Shown piece after piece: positions 1-9,122 of a stretch of DNA of 63,937 nucleotides. The translations under genes were made by a program, and so were the position numbers. Each line of letters opens with the position of its first letter. Position 1 is the stretch's first letter. Source of the stretch: Leisingera sp. JC1 (lineage in GTDB: Bacteria > Pseudomonadota > Alphaproteobacteria > Rhodobacterales > Rhodobacteraceae); assembly GCF_001679925.1 (NCBI RefSeq), contig NZ_LYUZ01000158.1, positions 23,871 through 87,807 on the forward strand, in the 5' to 3' direction. The notes beneath the pieces were generated by a model, which made no database searches, had not been told where the DNA came from, and was given only the letters and a program-made list of their open reading frames with translations.

Positions 1-120
1 GAAGCCGAAGCCGAAGCCGAAGCCGAAGCCGAAGCCGAAGCCGAAGCCGAAGCCGAAGCCGAAGCCGAAGCCGAAGCCGAAGCCGAAGCCGAAGCCGAAG
101 CCGAAGCCGAAGCCGAAGCC
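1..120 (+). repeat. (GAAGCC)20 hexanucleotide tandem repeat
   Basis: Twenty perfect head-to-tail copies of GAAGCC start at the first base of the window, so the true array may be longer. They lie in frame with the following gene and encode alternating Glu-Ala. Because the unit is six bases, copy-number change would lengthen or shorten the protein without shifting the frame. Confidence 0.97.
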
Positions 121-1644
121 GAAGAAGCCATCGCAGCTGTGCTGGGAACCGCAAGCGAAGAAGAGCCCGCGCCCGCCGTCGAACTGCTGGAAGTGACCGA
201 ATCCGAGGCCGGCTTCACCGAAGCAGAGGACGAAGCAGAAGCGGTTGAGGCCGAAGCCCCCGCAGCTTCCCCCGCAGCCGACAGCATCGCCGCCAAGCTG
301 CAGCGCATCCGCGCCGTGGTTGCGCAGACCCCGGAGGAAGACTTCAGCGAGGACGAGCACGCCGACGACGTGCTGGAAGGCGCCGAAGAGGACATCTCCG
401 CCGCCCTGCTGGAAGACGACGGCGCGTCTGAATTCGATGACGAAGGCGACGACGAAATCGCCCGCGCCCTGGACCGCCTGGACCTGAACTCCGCCGCTGC
501 TGAAGCAGACGCTGAGGACACCGCCGAAGCTGAAGAGGCGGCCGAAGATGAGGGGGAAGCGGAAGAGGACGAAGCAGAAGACGGAATTTTCTCCGGCCTC
601 TCCGATGACGCCCCGGAAGCCGAAGCGGACAGCGCAGATGCGGCCGCGGAAGACAGCAGCATTCTGCCGGCCGGCGGCGAAGAAGATGAGCCGCCCGCCC
701 CGGCTCCGGCCCGCGTCCGCATCACCAAGATCAAGCGCGCCGTTTTCGACGAGGCGCTTGCCTCGGGCCAGCTGCAGGAAGCGGAGGAGGAAACTGAAGA
801 TTCCGCAGCTGCCGAAGCGGCACAGACCGCCCTCTCGGAAGAGGACGAGGCCGACCTGATGCGCGAACTGGCCGAGGTGGAAGCGGAAATCCTTGCCGCC
901 TCCGAACAGCCCGCCACTGAGGAAGCGCCCGATGAAGAGACCGCCGCAGAGGACACAGCGGAACCGGCAGCTGCCGGGCTGGCCGACAGCGATGTCTCCC
1001 GCCTGATGGCCGCCGCCGACGAGAAACTGGAAGACCCGGAAACCGCTTCCTCGCGCGAGGCTTACAGCCAGCTGCGCGCTGCCGTCGCCGCCACCAAGGC
1101 CGGCGCTGCGGGCAGCGAAACCGCAGGCGACGATGCCAAGCCTTACCGCGACGACCTGGCCAGCGTGGTGCGCCCGCGCCGCCCCGAATCCCGTCAGGCC
1201 GCCTCGGAACGCCCGGCCAGCCCTGCAGCCCGGCCTGCGCCGCTGAAACTGGTGGCAGAACAGCGCATCGACGACGGCGCCGAACAGCAACAGCCGCAAC
1301 CGATCCGCCCGCGCCGGGTCTCCGCAGGTGTGCTCGCTGCCGGAACCGACGGCGACAGCAGCGGCTTTGCGGCCTACGCCGAAGAACGCGGTGCCGCCGA
1401 ACTGCATGAGCTGCTGGAGGCCGCCGCGGCCTATATGAGCTTTGTCGAAGGCCGCGACCACTTCTCGCGCCCGCAACTGATGAACACGGTGCGCAGCGCC
1501 GGCAGCGAAGGCTTCAACCGCGAGGACGGGCTGCGCTCCTTCGGCCAGCTGCTGCGCGACGGCAAAATCGAACGCTCCGGCAATGGCAAGTTCACCGCCT
1601 CCGGCGACATCGGCTTCAAGCCCGGCAAACGCGCCGCAGGCTGA
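1..1644 (+). CDS. Acidic low-complexity protein with C-terminal winged-helix-like segment (5' partial)
   Basis: The frame is open from the window edge, so the start lies outside; a GTG at 139 is only an internal candidate. The visible 547 residues begin with an (EA)n tract, continue through several hundred residues dominated by Glu, Asp and Ala with short Pro/Arg stretches, and end in an ordered-looking segment of about 70 residues. That end (FSRPQLMNTV, then FNREDGLRSFGQLLRDGKI, then ERSGNGKFTAS) has the helix-helix-hairpin pattern of a winged helix; this is inference, not a family match. No signal peptide can be judged. A strong hairpin terminator follows. I do not recognise the protein by name; similar acidic ORFs of unknown role occur in Rhodobacterales. 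Confidence 0.8.
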   Translation, partial: EAEAEAEAEAEAEAEAEAEAEAEAEAEAEAEAEAEAEAEAEEAIAAVLGTASEEEPAPAVELLEVTESEAGFTEAEDEAEAVEAEAPAASPAADSIAAKLQRIRAVVAQTPEEDFSEDEHADDVLEGAEEDISAALLEDDGASEFDDEGDDEIARALDRLDLNSAAAEADAEDTAEAEEAAEDEGEAEEDEAEDGIFSGLSDDAPEAEADSADAAAEDSSILPAGGEEDEPPAPAPARVRITKIKRAVFDEALASGQLQEAEEETEDSAAAEAAQTALSEEDEADLMRELAEVEAEILAASEQPATEEAPDEETAAEDTAEPAAAGLADSDVSRLMAAADEKLEDPETASSREAYSQLRAAVAATKAGAAGSETAGDDAKPYRDDLASVVRPRRPESRQAASERPASPAARPAPLKLVAEQRIDDGAEQQQPQPIRPRRVSAGVLAAGTDGDSSGFAAYAEERGAAELHELLEAAAAYMSFVEGRDHFSRPQLMNTVRSAGSEGFNREDGLRSFGQLLRDGKIERSGNGKFTASGDIGFKPGKRAAG

Positions 1645-1663
1645 ACAGCCTGCAGACCAACAG

Positions 1664-1693
1664 AAAAGGCGGCCCCGCAAGGCCGCCTTTTTT
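1664..1693. terminator. Bidirectional hairpin terminator
   Basis: An 11-base arm AAAAGGCGGCC pairs with GGCCGCCTTTT around a CCGCAA loop, with a T run on the right and an A run on the left. It can end the acidic-protein gene on the plus strand and the purA-DUF2842 transcript on the minus strand. Confidence 0.85.
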
Positions 1694-1712
1694 CATTTCA
1701 AACCAGACCGCT

Positions 1713-1782
1713 ATTCACCTTTGCGGAAATACTCCGGGGTGAATTGGCCGAAAGGTCAAGAGGGGCAGCGCCCCTCCCCTTA
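1713..1782. repeat. Intergenic two-hairpin repeat (GGAGTATTT family), copy 1
   Basis: The element carries perfect arms ATTCACC/GGTGAAT (1713-1719 and 1738-1744) followed by GAGGGGC-AGC-GCCCCTC (1760-1776). Read on the minus strand it contains GGAGTATTTCCGCAAAGG. A near-identical copy in the same orientation lies at 51172-51242, and shorter relatives occur at 12858-12880 and 49685-49734. It runs into the stop codon of the DUF2842 gene. Confidence 0.85.
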
Positions 1783-2016
1783 CTGGTCCTTGGCGTCCGG
1801 GTCTTCCTTGCCGACGCCGCGGAACACGAACTTGAACGGCAGCACCCAGACAATGCCCAGCGCCACATAGACGATCAGCTCCAGCCACAGCGGCGGCCGG
1901 TCCAGCCAGTTCATCACCGTGACCGCAGCCACGATATAAACCGGCATCCCGACCAGCAGGATGACCAGGGCCCAGCGCCGCCGGGCCTTGTAGCTCAGGC
2001 CTTGCTTCTCTGCCAT
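1780..2016 (-). CDS. DUF2842-type small membrane protein
   Basis: A 78-residue protein beginning [15 protein letters not shown], with a basic N-terminus and two predicted membrane segments (about residues 17-36 and 42-62) separated by a short loop with the pattern LDRPPLWLE, ending in an acidic tail. This is the usual size and shape of the DUF2842 family of Alphaproteobacteria, whose function is unknown. The ATG overlaps the purA stop by one base (TGATG), so it is probably translationally coupled to purA. A longer reading from 2091 lies entirely inside purA and was not used. Confidence 0.8.
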   Translation of the reverse strand: MAEKQGLSYKARRRWALVILLVGMPVYIVAAVTVMNWLDRPPLWLELIVYVALGIVWVLPFKFVFRGVGKEDPDAKDQ

Positions 2017-3329
2017 CAGTCGGCGAACGGGTCGGTCACCAGGATGGTGTCGTCCCGCTCCGGGCTGGTGGACAGCAGTGCAACCGGGCATTCGATCAGC
2101 TCTTCCACGCGCTTCACGTATTTGATCGCATTGGCCGGCAGATCGTTCCAGCTGCGGGCGCCTTCGGTCGACTCGCTCCAGCCCGGCATTTCCTCATAGA
2201 CCGGCTTGCAGCGGGCCTGCTGATCAGCCGCGGTCGGCAGGTAATCCAGATGCTCGCCGTCGAGGTCATAGCCGGTGCAGATCTTCAGGGTTTCAAACCC
2301 GTCCAGAACGTCCAGCTTGGTCAGGCAGATGCCCTTGATGCCGGAGGTGGCGCAGGTCTGGCGCACCAGCGCCGCATCAAACCAGCCGCAGCGGCGCTGA
2401 CGGCCGGTGGTGGTGCCGAACTCATGGCCGCGGGTGCCCAGGCGCTCGCCATCCGCATCCGGGGTGCCGTCTTCCTTCAGCAATTCGGTCGGGAACGGGC
2501 CTTCGCCGACGCGGGTGGTATAGGCCTTGACGATGCCCAGCACGTAATCGATCGAGCCCGGGCCGATGCCGACGCCGGTGGCCGCCTGGCCCGCAATCAC
2601 GTTCGAGGAGGTCACAAACGGGTAGGTGCCGAAATCGATGTCCAGCAGCGCGCCCTGGGCGCCTTCGAACAGGATCCGCTTGCCCGCCTTGCGCTTCTCG
2701 TTCAGCACCTTCCAGACCGGCGCCGCATAGGGCAGGATCTTCGGCGCGATCTCCTTCAGCTGCTCGATCAGCGCATCGCGGTCGATGGGATCGACGCCCA
2801 GGCCCTTGCGCAGCGGGTCATGGTGCTGCAGCGCCCGGTCGACGCGGGCCACCAGGGTCGCCTCATCCGCCAGGTCGGCCACGCGGACCGCACGGCGGCC
2901 CACCTTGTCCTCATAAGCCGGGCCGATGCCGCGGCCGGTGGTGCCGATCTTGGTGCCCTTGGAGGCCGCTTCCTCGCGCGCCCGGTCCAGCTCGCCATGC
3001 AGCGGCAGGATCAGCGGCGTGTTCTCGGCGATCATCAGCGTTTCGGGGGTGATCTCGACACCCTGTTCGCGGACCGTTTCGATTTCCTTCAGCAGGTGCC
3101 AGGGATCCAGCACCACGCCATTGCCGATGACCGACAGCTTGCCGCCGCGCACCACACCCGAGGGCAGCGCGTGCAGCTTGTAGACCTTGCCGTCAATGAC
3201 CAGCGTGTGGCCGGCGTTGTGGCCGCCCTGGAAGCGGGCGATCACGTCAGCGCGCTCGCTCAGCCAATCCACGATCTTGCCTTTACCCTCGTCGCCCCAC
3301 TGGGCGCCGACTACGACGACATTGGCCAT
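2016..3329 (-). CDS. purA: Adenylosuccinate synthetase
   Basis: Catalyses the GTP-dependent joining of IMP and aspartate to adenylosuccinate, the first committed step of AMP synthesis, in the cytosol. The 437-residue protein has the expected length and begins [18 protein letters not shown]: Asp13 in the GDEGKGK loop and His41 in GGHNAGHT are the catalytic pair of the family. The C-terminal half carries the expected [17 protein letters not shown] and [11 protein letters not shown] segments. It is followed without a gap by the DUF2842 gene on the same strand. Confidence 0.98.
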   Translation of the reverse strand: MANVVVVGAQWGDEGKGKIVDWLSERADVIARFQGGHNAGHTLVIDGKVYKLHALPSGVVRGGKLSVIGNGVVLDPWHLLKEIETVREQGVEITPETLMIAENTPLILPLHGELDRAREEAASKGTKIGTTGRGIGPAYEDKVGRRAVRVADLADEATLVARVDRALQHHDPLRKGLGVDPIDRDALIEQLKEIAPKILPYAAPVWKVLNEKRKAGKRILFEGAQGALLDIDFGTYPFVTSSNVIAGQAATGVGIGPGSIDYVLGIVKAYTTRVGEGPFPTELLKEDGTPDADGERLGTRGHEFGTTTGRQRRCGWFDAALVRQTCATSGIKGICLTKLDVLDGFETLKICTGYDLDGEHLDYLPTAADQQARCKPVYEEMPGWSESTEGARSWNDLPANAIKYVKRVEELIECPVALLSTSPERDDTILVTDPFAD

Positions 3330-4053
3330 ATCCGGTCCTTTACAGTCTGGTTCAAACCCACGCTCATATAGCGATGCTGCGCAGGCAGGGGAACCGCAAA
3401 TTCGCCGCAGGAGAAGGCTTAGCCAAGGTTTTCGCTCAATCGCAGAGGGCTGCGCCTGCCTGGGCGGGCGCGAATGCGCCGGCTTGCCGCTGATTCCCGT
3501 TTACTGAAGGCGTCCACACAGCCGGGCAGAGACCGTCCGCGGGCTGGCGGCGGTACAGAAGTGCATGGCAGTTTATTCCTCCACCACTTCCCCAGTTCAG
3601 ATTTGAAACTCTCCCTTGCAGAAGAGCCCGCCCGTGGGGGCGGACGGGCTCTGCCCGGCGGCGCTGCGCGCCTTGTTCCGGGCGGATGGTATTTCTCTAT
3701 GCAGGGTGTTGCGCACCCACCGTACGCCCCGTTCACGCGATCCTCACCCCCTGATGCCACACTGCAATCAGATCGCGATCCCCCAGCCATGGTTCCCGCG
3801 CGCGGGGCCATGATACGAGGCCCAGGCATCTGTGCGGCTGAATGGGCAACACCCGGAGACCGGCCCTGATAAAAAGGGGGGCGTCCAGGATATCCTGTCC
3901 GAGCAGGCCCCCGGCGGGGTCTGTCCAACTCCACCCCGGCGGCGCCGCCCCCTTAATTGGGACACAGCGCAAAGACGGAAACGAAGCAACAGACACGGCA
4001 AGGCAAAACCGCCCCGGCCCGCAAGCGGCCCCGGCGGCCAAAGCTGCGCGCCT
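3330..4053. other. Gene-poor interval between purA and the nitrile hydratase operon
   Basis: Several overlapping open frames exist on both strands, but they are Arg/Pro/Gly-rich, mutually overlapping and resemble no family, as expected of random high-GC frames. The one clear structure is a perfect 8-base inverted repeat AGAGCCCG/CGGGCTCT at 3623-3652 with a GC-rich interior. The purA promoter should lie near 3335-3400. I find no RNA gene here. Confidence 0.6.
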
Positions 4054-4386
4054 TCAGCCGCGCAGATGCACCGGCGCGCCATGCGGGGTGCTCAGATACG
4101 CCTCTTCCCAGCGGCTGCGCATCACTTCCGCCTCTGCTGGCGAGGCCGCGCCCTGTTCCGCCAGAAACACCTCCAGCGTTTCCAGCCAGGCGCGGAAGTA
4201 ATCCTCGCCGCCGTCCAGTTCCCGGCTCAACCCATGGCGTTTCAACGTGGCCGAAAACCGCTCCACCCACTCGCCCCAGCTGAATCGCCCCGCTTCATTC
4301 AGATGCACAGTCAGCGCAAAGACTTGCGCGTGCCAGGGTTCGGCAAAAACCGGCTCCGGCACGGATACTTCGGGACAGAGGCTCAT
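4054..4386 (-). CDS. Nitrile hydratase accessory/activator protein
   Basis: A 110-residue protein, last gene of the nitrile hydratase operon. Pattern W-A-Q-V-F-A-L-T-V-H-L near residues 17-27, followed by FSWGEWVERFSATL and W-E-E-A-Y, is typical of the small beta-subunit-like accessory proteins (P14K/NhlE-like) that help insert metal into the alpha subunit. The start chosen (4386) overlaps the beta-subunit stop by four bases (ATGA), giving coupling; an upstream in-frame start at 4410 lies inside the beta gene and is less likely. Role assigned from family resemblance and operon position. Confidence 0.85.
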   Translation of the reverse strand: MSLCPEVSVPEPVFAEPWHAQVFALTVHLNEAGRFSWGEWVERFSATLKRHGLSRELDGGEDYFRAWLETLEVFLAEQGAASPAEAEVMRSRWEEAYLSTPHGAPVHLRG

Positions 4387-5060
4387 AGCGGCTCCAGATA
4401 GCTCTGCCACAGGTCCAGCACCACCTCATCCTCCGGATGTTCAGGGTGCGCCCACAAGGAGCTGGCATGAAACCGCACCGCATAAAGCGGCTCCGGCGCC
4501 TCGCCCAGCCCATGGGCGCTGCTGTCGGGGAATACATGGGTGCCATGCAGCCGCAGGATATAGCCCTGCGCGCCCGCGGCGTATTGCGGCAGCCGGGTGT
4601 GGCCGCCCTCCACCAGTGCATTATCCGCGGGGATTCGCGCCCGCACCGCCTGCCCCGGCGTGAACCGCGGCTTCGGCCCGCCCTCACGGCTGGCCGGTCC
4701 GCCCTTGGCCAGCGCGGCAGCCACGTTCTCCGCCTTCAAGGCCCGCTCCGCCAGCGCATGCAGCCCGGTCGCGCCCTGCCCTGCAAGGTCTTCGCGCGTC
4801 AGCACCCCCTTCTCGACCAGCAGGTCCGCCAGCGCAGAGATCCATTTCTCGTAATAGGAAAACCGCGTGTAATCCTTGGGTGACAGCCTCTCCCGCGCAT
4901 GGCGCGAGGTGTCGATATTCCACTGACCCAGCGCACCGCAGGCCAGCGTCACCGCCAGCGCGCGGGCGTGCCAGTCCTCGGCAAAAACCGGCGCGTCCTC
5001 AGCCTCAGGCTTCACCGGCCCGTCACCGAATCGCCCGCCCATGTCATGCACCCGGGTCAT
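4383..5060 (-). CDS. nthB: Nitrile hydratase, beta subunit
   Basis: A 225-residue protein starting [16 protein letters not shown], the standard opening of nitrile hydratase beta subunits. The middle carries the family segment [20 protein letters not shown], and the C-terminal half forms the SH3-like barrel region ([28 protein letters not shown]). It pairs with the alpha subunit to hydrate nitriles to amides. It overlaps the alpha gene by four bases and the accessory gene by four bases. Confidence 0.93.
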   Translation of the reverse strand: MTRVHDMGGRFGDGPVKPEAEDAPVFAEDWHARALAVTLACGALGQWNIDTSRHARERLSPKDYTRFSYYEKWISALADLLVEKGVLTREDLAGQGATGLHALAERALKAENVAAALAKGGPASREGGPKPRFTPGQAVRARIPADNALVEGGHTRLPQYAAGAQGYILRLHGTHVFPDSSAHGLGEAPEPLYAVRFHASSLWAHPEHPEDEVVLDLWQSYLEPL

Positions 5061-5671
5061 GCCGGCACCTTCGCCAATCCCGTGCCGATCATGCTGTCAC
5101 GAGTCACCAGCGCCGCCAGATCGTCCTCGCTCATTCCTTCTGTACCCTCAGGCCGCACCGGCAGCACCAGATAGCGGACTTCGGCGGTCGAATCCCAGAC
5201 CCGCACCGCGCTTCCCTCGGGCAAGGTCACTCCGAACTCCGCCAGCACCTTGCGCGGCTCCCGCACTGCGCGGGCGCGGTAGGCGTCGGACTTGTACCAC
5301 CCCGGCGGAATGCCCAGGAGCGGCCACGGGTAGCAGCTGCATAAGGTGCAGACGACCATATTGTGCTGCTGGGGCGTGTTCTCCACCACCACCATATGCT
5401 CTCCTTGGCGGCCGTAGTATCCGAGGTCCGCCAGCACCGGATCGGCATCCGCCAGCAGCGCCTCCTTGAAGTCCGGATCACTCCACGCCCTGGCCACCAC
5501 CCTTGCGCCGTTCTGCGGGCCGATCCTGTTCTGATAGGTGTCGATGATCTCCTCCAGCGCGGCGGGATCGATCAGGCCTTTCTCGGTCAGAATCGTTTCC
5601 AGCGCCTTCACCCGCAGGGCAGGATCGGGCGGCAAAAGGGCGTGCGGGTGGTCGGAATGGTCATGAGGCAT
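5057..5671 (-). CDS. nthA: Nitrile hydratase, alpha subunit (cobalt-type motif)
   Basis: Catalytic subunit that hydrates nitriles to amides, 204 residues. The metal-binding claw [10 protein letters not shown] lies at about residues 107-116 (Cys108, Cys111, Ser112, Cys113). Thr109 and Tyr114 are the residues typical of cobalt enzymes; iron enzymes usually have Ser and Thr there. A His-rich N-terminus ([10 protein letters not shown]) precedes it. First gene of a three-gene operon with ATGA overlaps throughout. No amidase, aldoxime dehydratase or cobalt transporter lies next to it. Confidence 0.95.
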   Translation of the reverse strand: MPHDHSDHPHALLPPDPALRVKALETILTEKGLIDPAALEEIIDTYQNRIGPQNGARVVARAWSDPDFKEALLADADPVLADLGYYGRQGEHMVVVENTPQQHNMVVCTLCSCYPWPLLGIPPGWYKSDAYRARAVREPRKVLAEFGVTLPEGSAVRVWDSTAEVRYLVLPVRPEGTEGMSEDDLAALVTRDSMIGTGLAKVPA

Positions 5672-5845
5672 ACCCCATGCTGCTCCCGTGCGGGGGCTTC
5701 TGTCCAGTCACGTTTCCTGATGCAAACAATCACGTTGCGTGACGTCCGGGACCGGTTCGCAGAACAGCCTGCAACTCCGCCCTTGCCCCCCCGGGCAATC
5801 TTGCCTATTTACCGCCCGGTACTTAGCCAACCGCCGCAGGGACCC

Positions 5846-6211
5846 ATGGAAAACGTTGTTCTGATCATCCATCTTCTTCTGGCTCTCGGCCTCATTGCCG
5901 TGGTTCTGCTGCAGCGCTCCGAGGGCGGCGGCCTGGGCATGGGCGGCGGCGGCGGCGGCGCGATCTCCGGCCGCGCGGCAGCAACCGCACTTGGCAAGAT
6001 CACCTGGGTTCTGGCCATCGCCTTCATCTGCACCTCGATCACCCTGACCATCATGGCCGCGCAGAAATCCGCGGGCTCCTCTGTTGCGGACCGCATCGGC
6101 GTGCCGCAAACCGAGGAAAGCGGCGAGGCTCCGGCAGTTCCGGCGCTTGGCAGCGATCTTCTGCCGCCCGCCGAGGGCGACAACGCTCCGCTGGTTCCCA
6201 GCGCAGACTGA
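5846..6211 (+). CDS. secG: Protein translocase subunit SecG
   Basis: A 121-residue SecG, the small two-helix subunit of SecYEG. Helix 1 spans about residues 3-23 (VVLIIHLLLALGLIAVVLLQ), followed by the conserved RSEGGGLGMGGGGGG segment, and helix 2 lies near residues 51-70. The C-terminal tail is Pro/Glu-rich and periplasmic or disordered. The ATG at 5846 is chosen because the protein opens with the canonical MENVVLIIHLLL; the longer frame from 5363 is antisense to the nitrile hydratase genes. Confidence 0.96.
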   Translation: MENVVLIIHLLLALGLIAVVLLQRSEGGGLGMGGGGGGAISGRAAATALGKITWVLAIAFICTSITLTIMAAQKSAGSSVADRIGVPQTEESGEAPAVPALGSDLLPPAEGDNAPLVPSAD

Positions 6212-6236
6212 TCCACTACACCTTGAGAGGGTTTTA

Positions 6237-6263
6237 GGAACCGCAACAGCATCTTGCGGTTCC
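6237..6263. terminator. Hairpin between secG and pyrG
   Basis: A perfect 10-base inverted repeat GGAACCGCAA/TTGCGGTTCC with a seven-base loop lies 26 bases after the secG stop. It lacks a T run of more than two, so it could be a weak terminator or an RNA-stabilising hairpin at the end of secG. Confidence 0.5.
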
Positions 6264-6383
6264 CTTGCGCATTTCGTGCGAATCCTTTATATATGAAGTC
6301 CCGTGATGCTGCGGTTTTTGGACTGATTCCAATCACCGCCGGGCAGCTGAAATCTGACTTCTCACGGGGGCAGCCGAACACAT

Positions 6384-8027
6384 ATGGCGCGTTTTATCTT
6401 CATCACTGGCGGTGTTGTTTCATCCCTGGGCAAAGGCCTGGCGTCCGCTGCACTGGGCGCATTGCTGCAAGCACGCGGCTACTCGGTCCGCCTGCGCAAG
6501 CTGGACCCCTATCTGAACGTCGATCCGGGCACCATGAGCCCGTTTGAGCACGGCGAGGTGTTCATCACCGACGACGGCGCAGAGACCGACCTCGACCTCG
6601 GCCATTACGAGCGTTTCACCGGGGTTCCGGCGCGCAAGACCGACTCGATCTCCTCCGGCCGCATCTACACCAACGTGCTGGAGAAGGAGCGCCGCGGCGA
6701 CTACCTTGGCAAGACCATCCAAGTCATTCCGCACGTCACCAACGAAATCAAGGACTTCATCTCCATCGGCGAAGATGAGGTCGACTTCATGCTCTGCGAG
6801 ATCGGCGGCACTGTCGGCGATATCGAGGGCCTGCCCTTCTTCGAGGCGATCCGCCAGTTCGCCCAGGACAAGCCGCGCGGCGAATGCATCTTCATGCACC
6901 TGACCCTGCTGCCCTATATCAAGGCCTCCGGCGAGCTGAAGACCAAGCCGACCCAGCACTCCGTGAAGGAGCTTCGCTCCATCGGCCTGGCGCCCGACAT
7001 CCTGGTCTGCCGCTCCGAGGGGCCGATCCCGGTCAAGGAGCGCGAAAAACTGGCGCTGTTCTGCAACGTGCGCGCCGACTCCGTGATTGCCGCGCAGGAC
7101 CTGAAATCCATCTACGAGGCGCCGCTGGCCTACCACCGCGAGGGCCTCGACCAGGCGGTGCTGGATGCCTTCGGCATCGCCCCTGCCCCGAAACCGAACC
7201 TGGAGCGCTGGGAAGATGTGGCCGACCGCATCTACAACCCCGAAGGCGAGGTCAAGGTGGCCATCGTCGGCAAATACACCCAGCTGGAAGACGCCTATAA
7301 ATCGGTGGCCGAGGCGCTGACCCACGGCGGCATGTCGAACCGCGTCAAGGTCTCGATCGAATGGGTCGATGCGGAGCTGTTCGACAAGGACGACGCCGCC
7401 CCCTACCTGCAGGGCTACCACGCGATCCTGGTGCCCGGCGGCTTTGGCGAGCGCGGCACCGAAGGCAAGATCAAGGCGGCGCAATACGCGCGCGAGAACA
7501 AGGTGCCGTATCTCGGCATCTGCCTCGGCATGCAGATGGCGGTGATCGAGGCCGCGCGCAACGTGGCGGGCATTGCCGAGGCGGGGTCGGAGGAGTTCGA
7601 CCACGAGGCCGGCAAGAAACGGTTCGAGCCGGTTGTCTATCACCTCAAGGAATGGGTGCAGGGCAACATGACCGTCGAGCGCAAAGTGGGCGACGACAAG
7701 GGCGGCACCATGCGGCTCGGCGCCTATGACGCAGCGCTGGAGGAAGGCTCCAAGGTCGCGGAAGTCTATGGCAGCACCCATATCGAGGAGCGCCACCGCC
7801 ACCGCTATGAGGTCGACACCAAGTACCGCGCGCAGCTGGAAGAATGCGGCCTCACCTTCTCCGGCATGTCGCCGGACGGCCGCCTGCCGGAAATCGTGGA
7901 GTGGAAAGACCACCCGTGGTTCATCGGCGTGCAGTTCCACCCGGAGCTGAAATCCAAACCATTCGCGCCGCACCCGCTGTTCGACGATTTCGTCCGCGCG
8001 GCCAAGGACGCCTCGCGGCTGGTCTGA
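6384..8027 (+). CDS. pyrG: CTP synthase
   Basis: Converts UTP, glutamine and ATP to CTP. The 547-residue protein has the N-terminal synthetase domain beginning [19 protein letters not shown], with the family segment [20 protein letters not shown], and a C-terminal glutamine amidotransferase domain with nucleophile Cys380 in LGICLGMQM and the His-x-Glu of [11 protein letters not shown]. Length is typical. The start is supported by the conserved N-terminus. A hairpin terminator follows. Confidence 0.98.
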   Translation: MARFIFITGGVVSSLGKGLASAALGALLQARGYSVRLRKLDPYLNVDPGTMSPFEHGEVFITDDGAETDLDLGHYERFTGVPARKTDSISSGRIYTNVLEKERRGDYLGKTIQVIPHVTNEIKDFISIGEDEVDFMLCEIGGTVGDIEGLPFFEAIRQFAQDKPRGECIFMHLTLLPYIKASGELKTKPTQHSVKELRSIGLAPDILVCRSEGPIPVKEREKLALFCNVRADSVIAAQDLKSIYEAPLAYHREGLDQAVLDAFGIAPAPKPNLERWEDVADRIYNPEGEVKVAIVGKYTQLEDAYKSVAEALTHGGMSNRVKVSIEWVDAELFDKDDAAPYLQGYHAILVPGGFGERGTEGKIKAAQYARENKVPYLGICLGMQMAVIEAARNVAGIAEAGSEEFDHEAGKKRFEPVVYHLKEWVQGNMTVERKVGDDKGGTMRLGAYDAALEEGSKVAEVYGSTHIEERHRHRYEVDTKYRAQLEECGLTFSGMSPDGRLPEIVEWKDHPWFIGVQFHPELKSKPFAPHPLFDDFVRAAKDASRLV

Positions 8028-8063
8028 CCACCGGGCCGGGAGTGCCGGAAAGAAATTGCAAGG

Positions 8064-8086
8064 GCGGGCCAATGGCCCGCTTTTTT
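8064..8086 (+). terminator. pyrG terminator
   Basis: GCGGGCC-AAT-GGCCCGC followed by six T residues, 37 bases after the pyrG stop; a standard intrinsic terminator. Confidence 0.9.
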
Positions 8087-8171
8087 AGTTTGAAGTTGTA
8101 GTTTCCGAACTGCGCCTCTACTACCTGACATCCATCATCCTGATTTTTTCACTGGCTTTAAGGAACTTACA

Positions 8172-8483
8172 TTGAAAAAGGCAGCAATTGGCTTGAGCGC
8201 CGTTCTTCTTACAGCGGCATGTATGGACGTTGACCCGAAGTACTCGGATCTGAATGAAAGCGCAGCAAATGGCTTTCCCGAACTTGCGCTGCAACTGGGG
8301 CGCGTGAACCCGCCGAAATGCGTATTGCAAGCCAGCGAGTGGGAACCCGTGTTCATCAAGAACAACATTACAACCGGCCGTCGTGTAACCAATGCGCTGA
8401 ATGGCATGGTCCAGAACGGTCAGATCCTTTATTTTCAGGACAAACGGGTCATCGCAGTCACCGCTGACTATTGCGGGAAGTAG
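8172..8483 (+). CDS. Small putative lipoprotein, TTG start
   Basis: A 103-residue protein beginning with a TTG codon; AGGAAC at 8161-8166 is a well-spaced ribosome-binding site. The N-terminus MKKAAIGLSAVLLTAACMD is a lipoprotein-like signal with the acylation candidate at Cys17, although the -3 residue is Thr. The mature part is polar and contains a second and third Cys (near residues 50 and 101) that could pair. I recognise no family. Local G+C is slightly lower than the neighbours. Role unknown, probably envelope. Confidence 0.7.
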   Translation: MKKAAIGLSAVLLTAACMDVDPKYSDLNESAANGFPELALQLGRVNPPKCVLQASEWEPVFIKNNITTGRRVTNALNGMVQNGQILYFQDKRVIAVTADYCGK

Positions 8484-8603
8484 GCGATTTTCCCGGGACC
8501 GGAGGCGGTGCACGAAGGTTCTCCCGCCCGTCCCGGATCACATAGGGAGTGATCCACTCCCGTTGGGCCCGGCGCCGCCAAGGCGGCGCAGGGAGAATAC
8601 AGA

Positions 8604-8630
8604 AAAAGGCGGGCCGCTGGCCCGCCTTTT
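8604..8630. terminator. Bidirectional terminator
   Basis: GGCGGGCC-GCT-GGCCCGCC with an A run before and a T run after, between the convergent small lipoprotein gene and the DUF983 gene. Confidence 0.9.
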
Positions 8631-8660
8631 GCATTTCGATTGAATGGTTTTTTTCCCGGC

Positions 8661-9041
8661 TCAGAAGCCGTGCATCCGCTTGGCCCATTGATAGGCCACC
8701 ACCAGACCCTTCATCCGCGGCAGCATCAGCAGCGAGGCCCCCACAGTGATCACCGACATGATGATCGCCAATGTCCAGGGGTCCGGGCGCAGCTGGGTGT
8801 AGACGATGTGCAGCGCAAAGCCGAGGATGTGGCCCACCACCAGGATGGTCAGATAGGCCGGGCCGTCGTCGGCGCGCTGGTGGTGCAGCTCCTGGCCGCA
8901 CTCGGTGCAGCTGTCGTTCACCTTGAGATAGCTGTGCAAGAGCTTGCCCCCGCCGCAGTTCGGGCAGCGCAGCCGCAGCCCCTTCCACAAGGCGGGCTTC
9001 AGCTCCCGCTGCTCAGTCTGCAACACGTCCGCTTGGGTCAT
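8661..9041 (-). CDS. DUF983 family membrane protein
   Basis: A 126-residue protein. The N-terminal zinc-ribbon-like part has paired cysteines CPNC and CTEC (about residues 26-29 and 45-48), separated by GGGKLLHSYLKVNDS, followed by two membrane helices (about residues 62-83 and 90-107). This is the usual layout of DUF983 proteins, whose function is unknown. The ATG at 9041 opens MTQADVLQTEQ; the longer frame to 9122 would use the regulatory region. It is divergent from the MocR-type regulator. Confidence 0.88.
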   Translation of the reverse strand: MTQADVLQTEQRELKPALWKGLRLRCPNCGGGKLLHSYLKVNDSCTECGQELHHQRADDGPAYLTILVVGHILGFALHIVYTQLRPDPWTLAIIMSVITVGASLLMLPRMKGLVVAYQWAKRMHGF

Positions 9042-9090
9042 CGCGCGTCTCCTTCGGTTCCGCAGCCTGATAGCGCGATTCCCGGATTGA

Positions 9091-9122
9091 ATGCAATCAA
9101 TATGGAAACATTGATATTGCAT
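9091..9122. promoter_or_regulatory. Inverted repeat in the DUF983/MocR divergent promoter
   Basis: Perfect 7-base arms ATGCAAT (9091-9097) and ATTGCAT (9116-9122) flank an AT-rich spacer that also holds related ATCAAT/TTGATA sequence; a further CAATCAAT lies near 9148. The AT-rich block sits between two divergent starts in otherwise GC-rich DNA, a plausible operator for the adjacent regulator. Confidence 0.45.

Noticed and set aside
1-120. CRISPR-like array
   Set aside because: The repeat unit is six bases without spacers and is translated in frame; it is a coding microsatellite.
3345-3375. GGTTCAAACCC resembling a tRNA T-loop
   Set aside because: No acceptor stem, anticodon arm or D-arm can be built around it; it is in the purA promoter region.
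3419-4041. Overlapping frames downstream of the nitrile hydratase operon
   Set aside because: Several mutually exclusive frames with Pro/Arg/Gly bias and no ribosome sites; none is preferred over the others.
6420-8072. Long open frame (550 codons) antisense to pyrG
   Set aside because: It mirrors the pyrG codon structure in GC-rich DNA, is Leu/Arg/His-rich and matches no family; pyrG is unambiguous.
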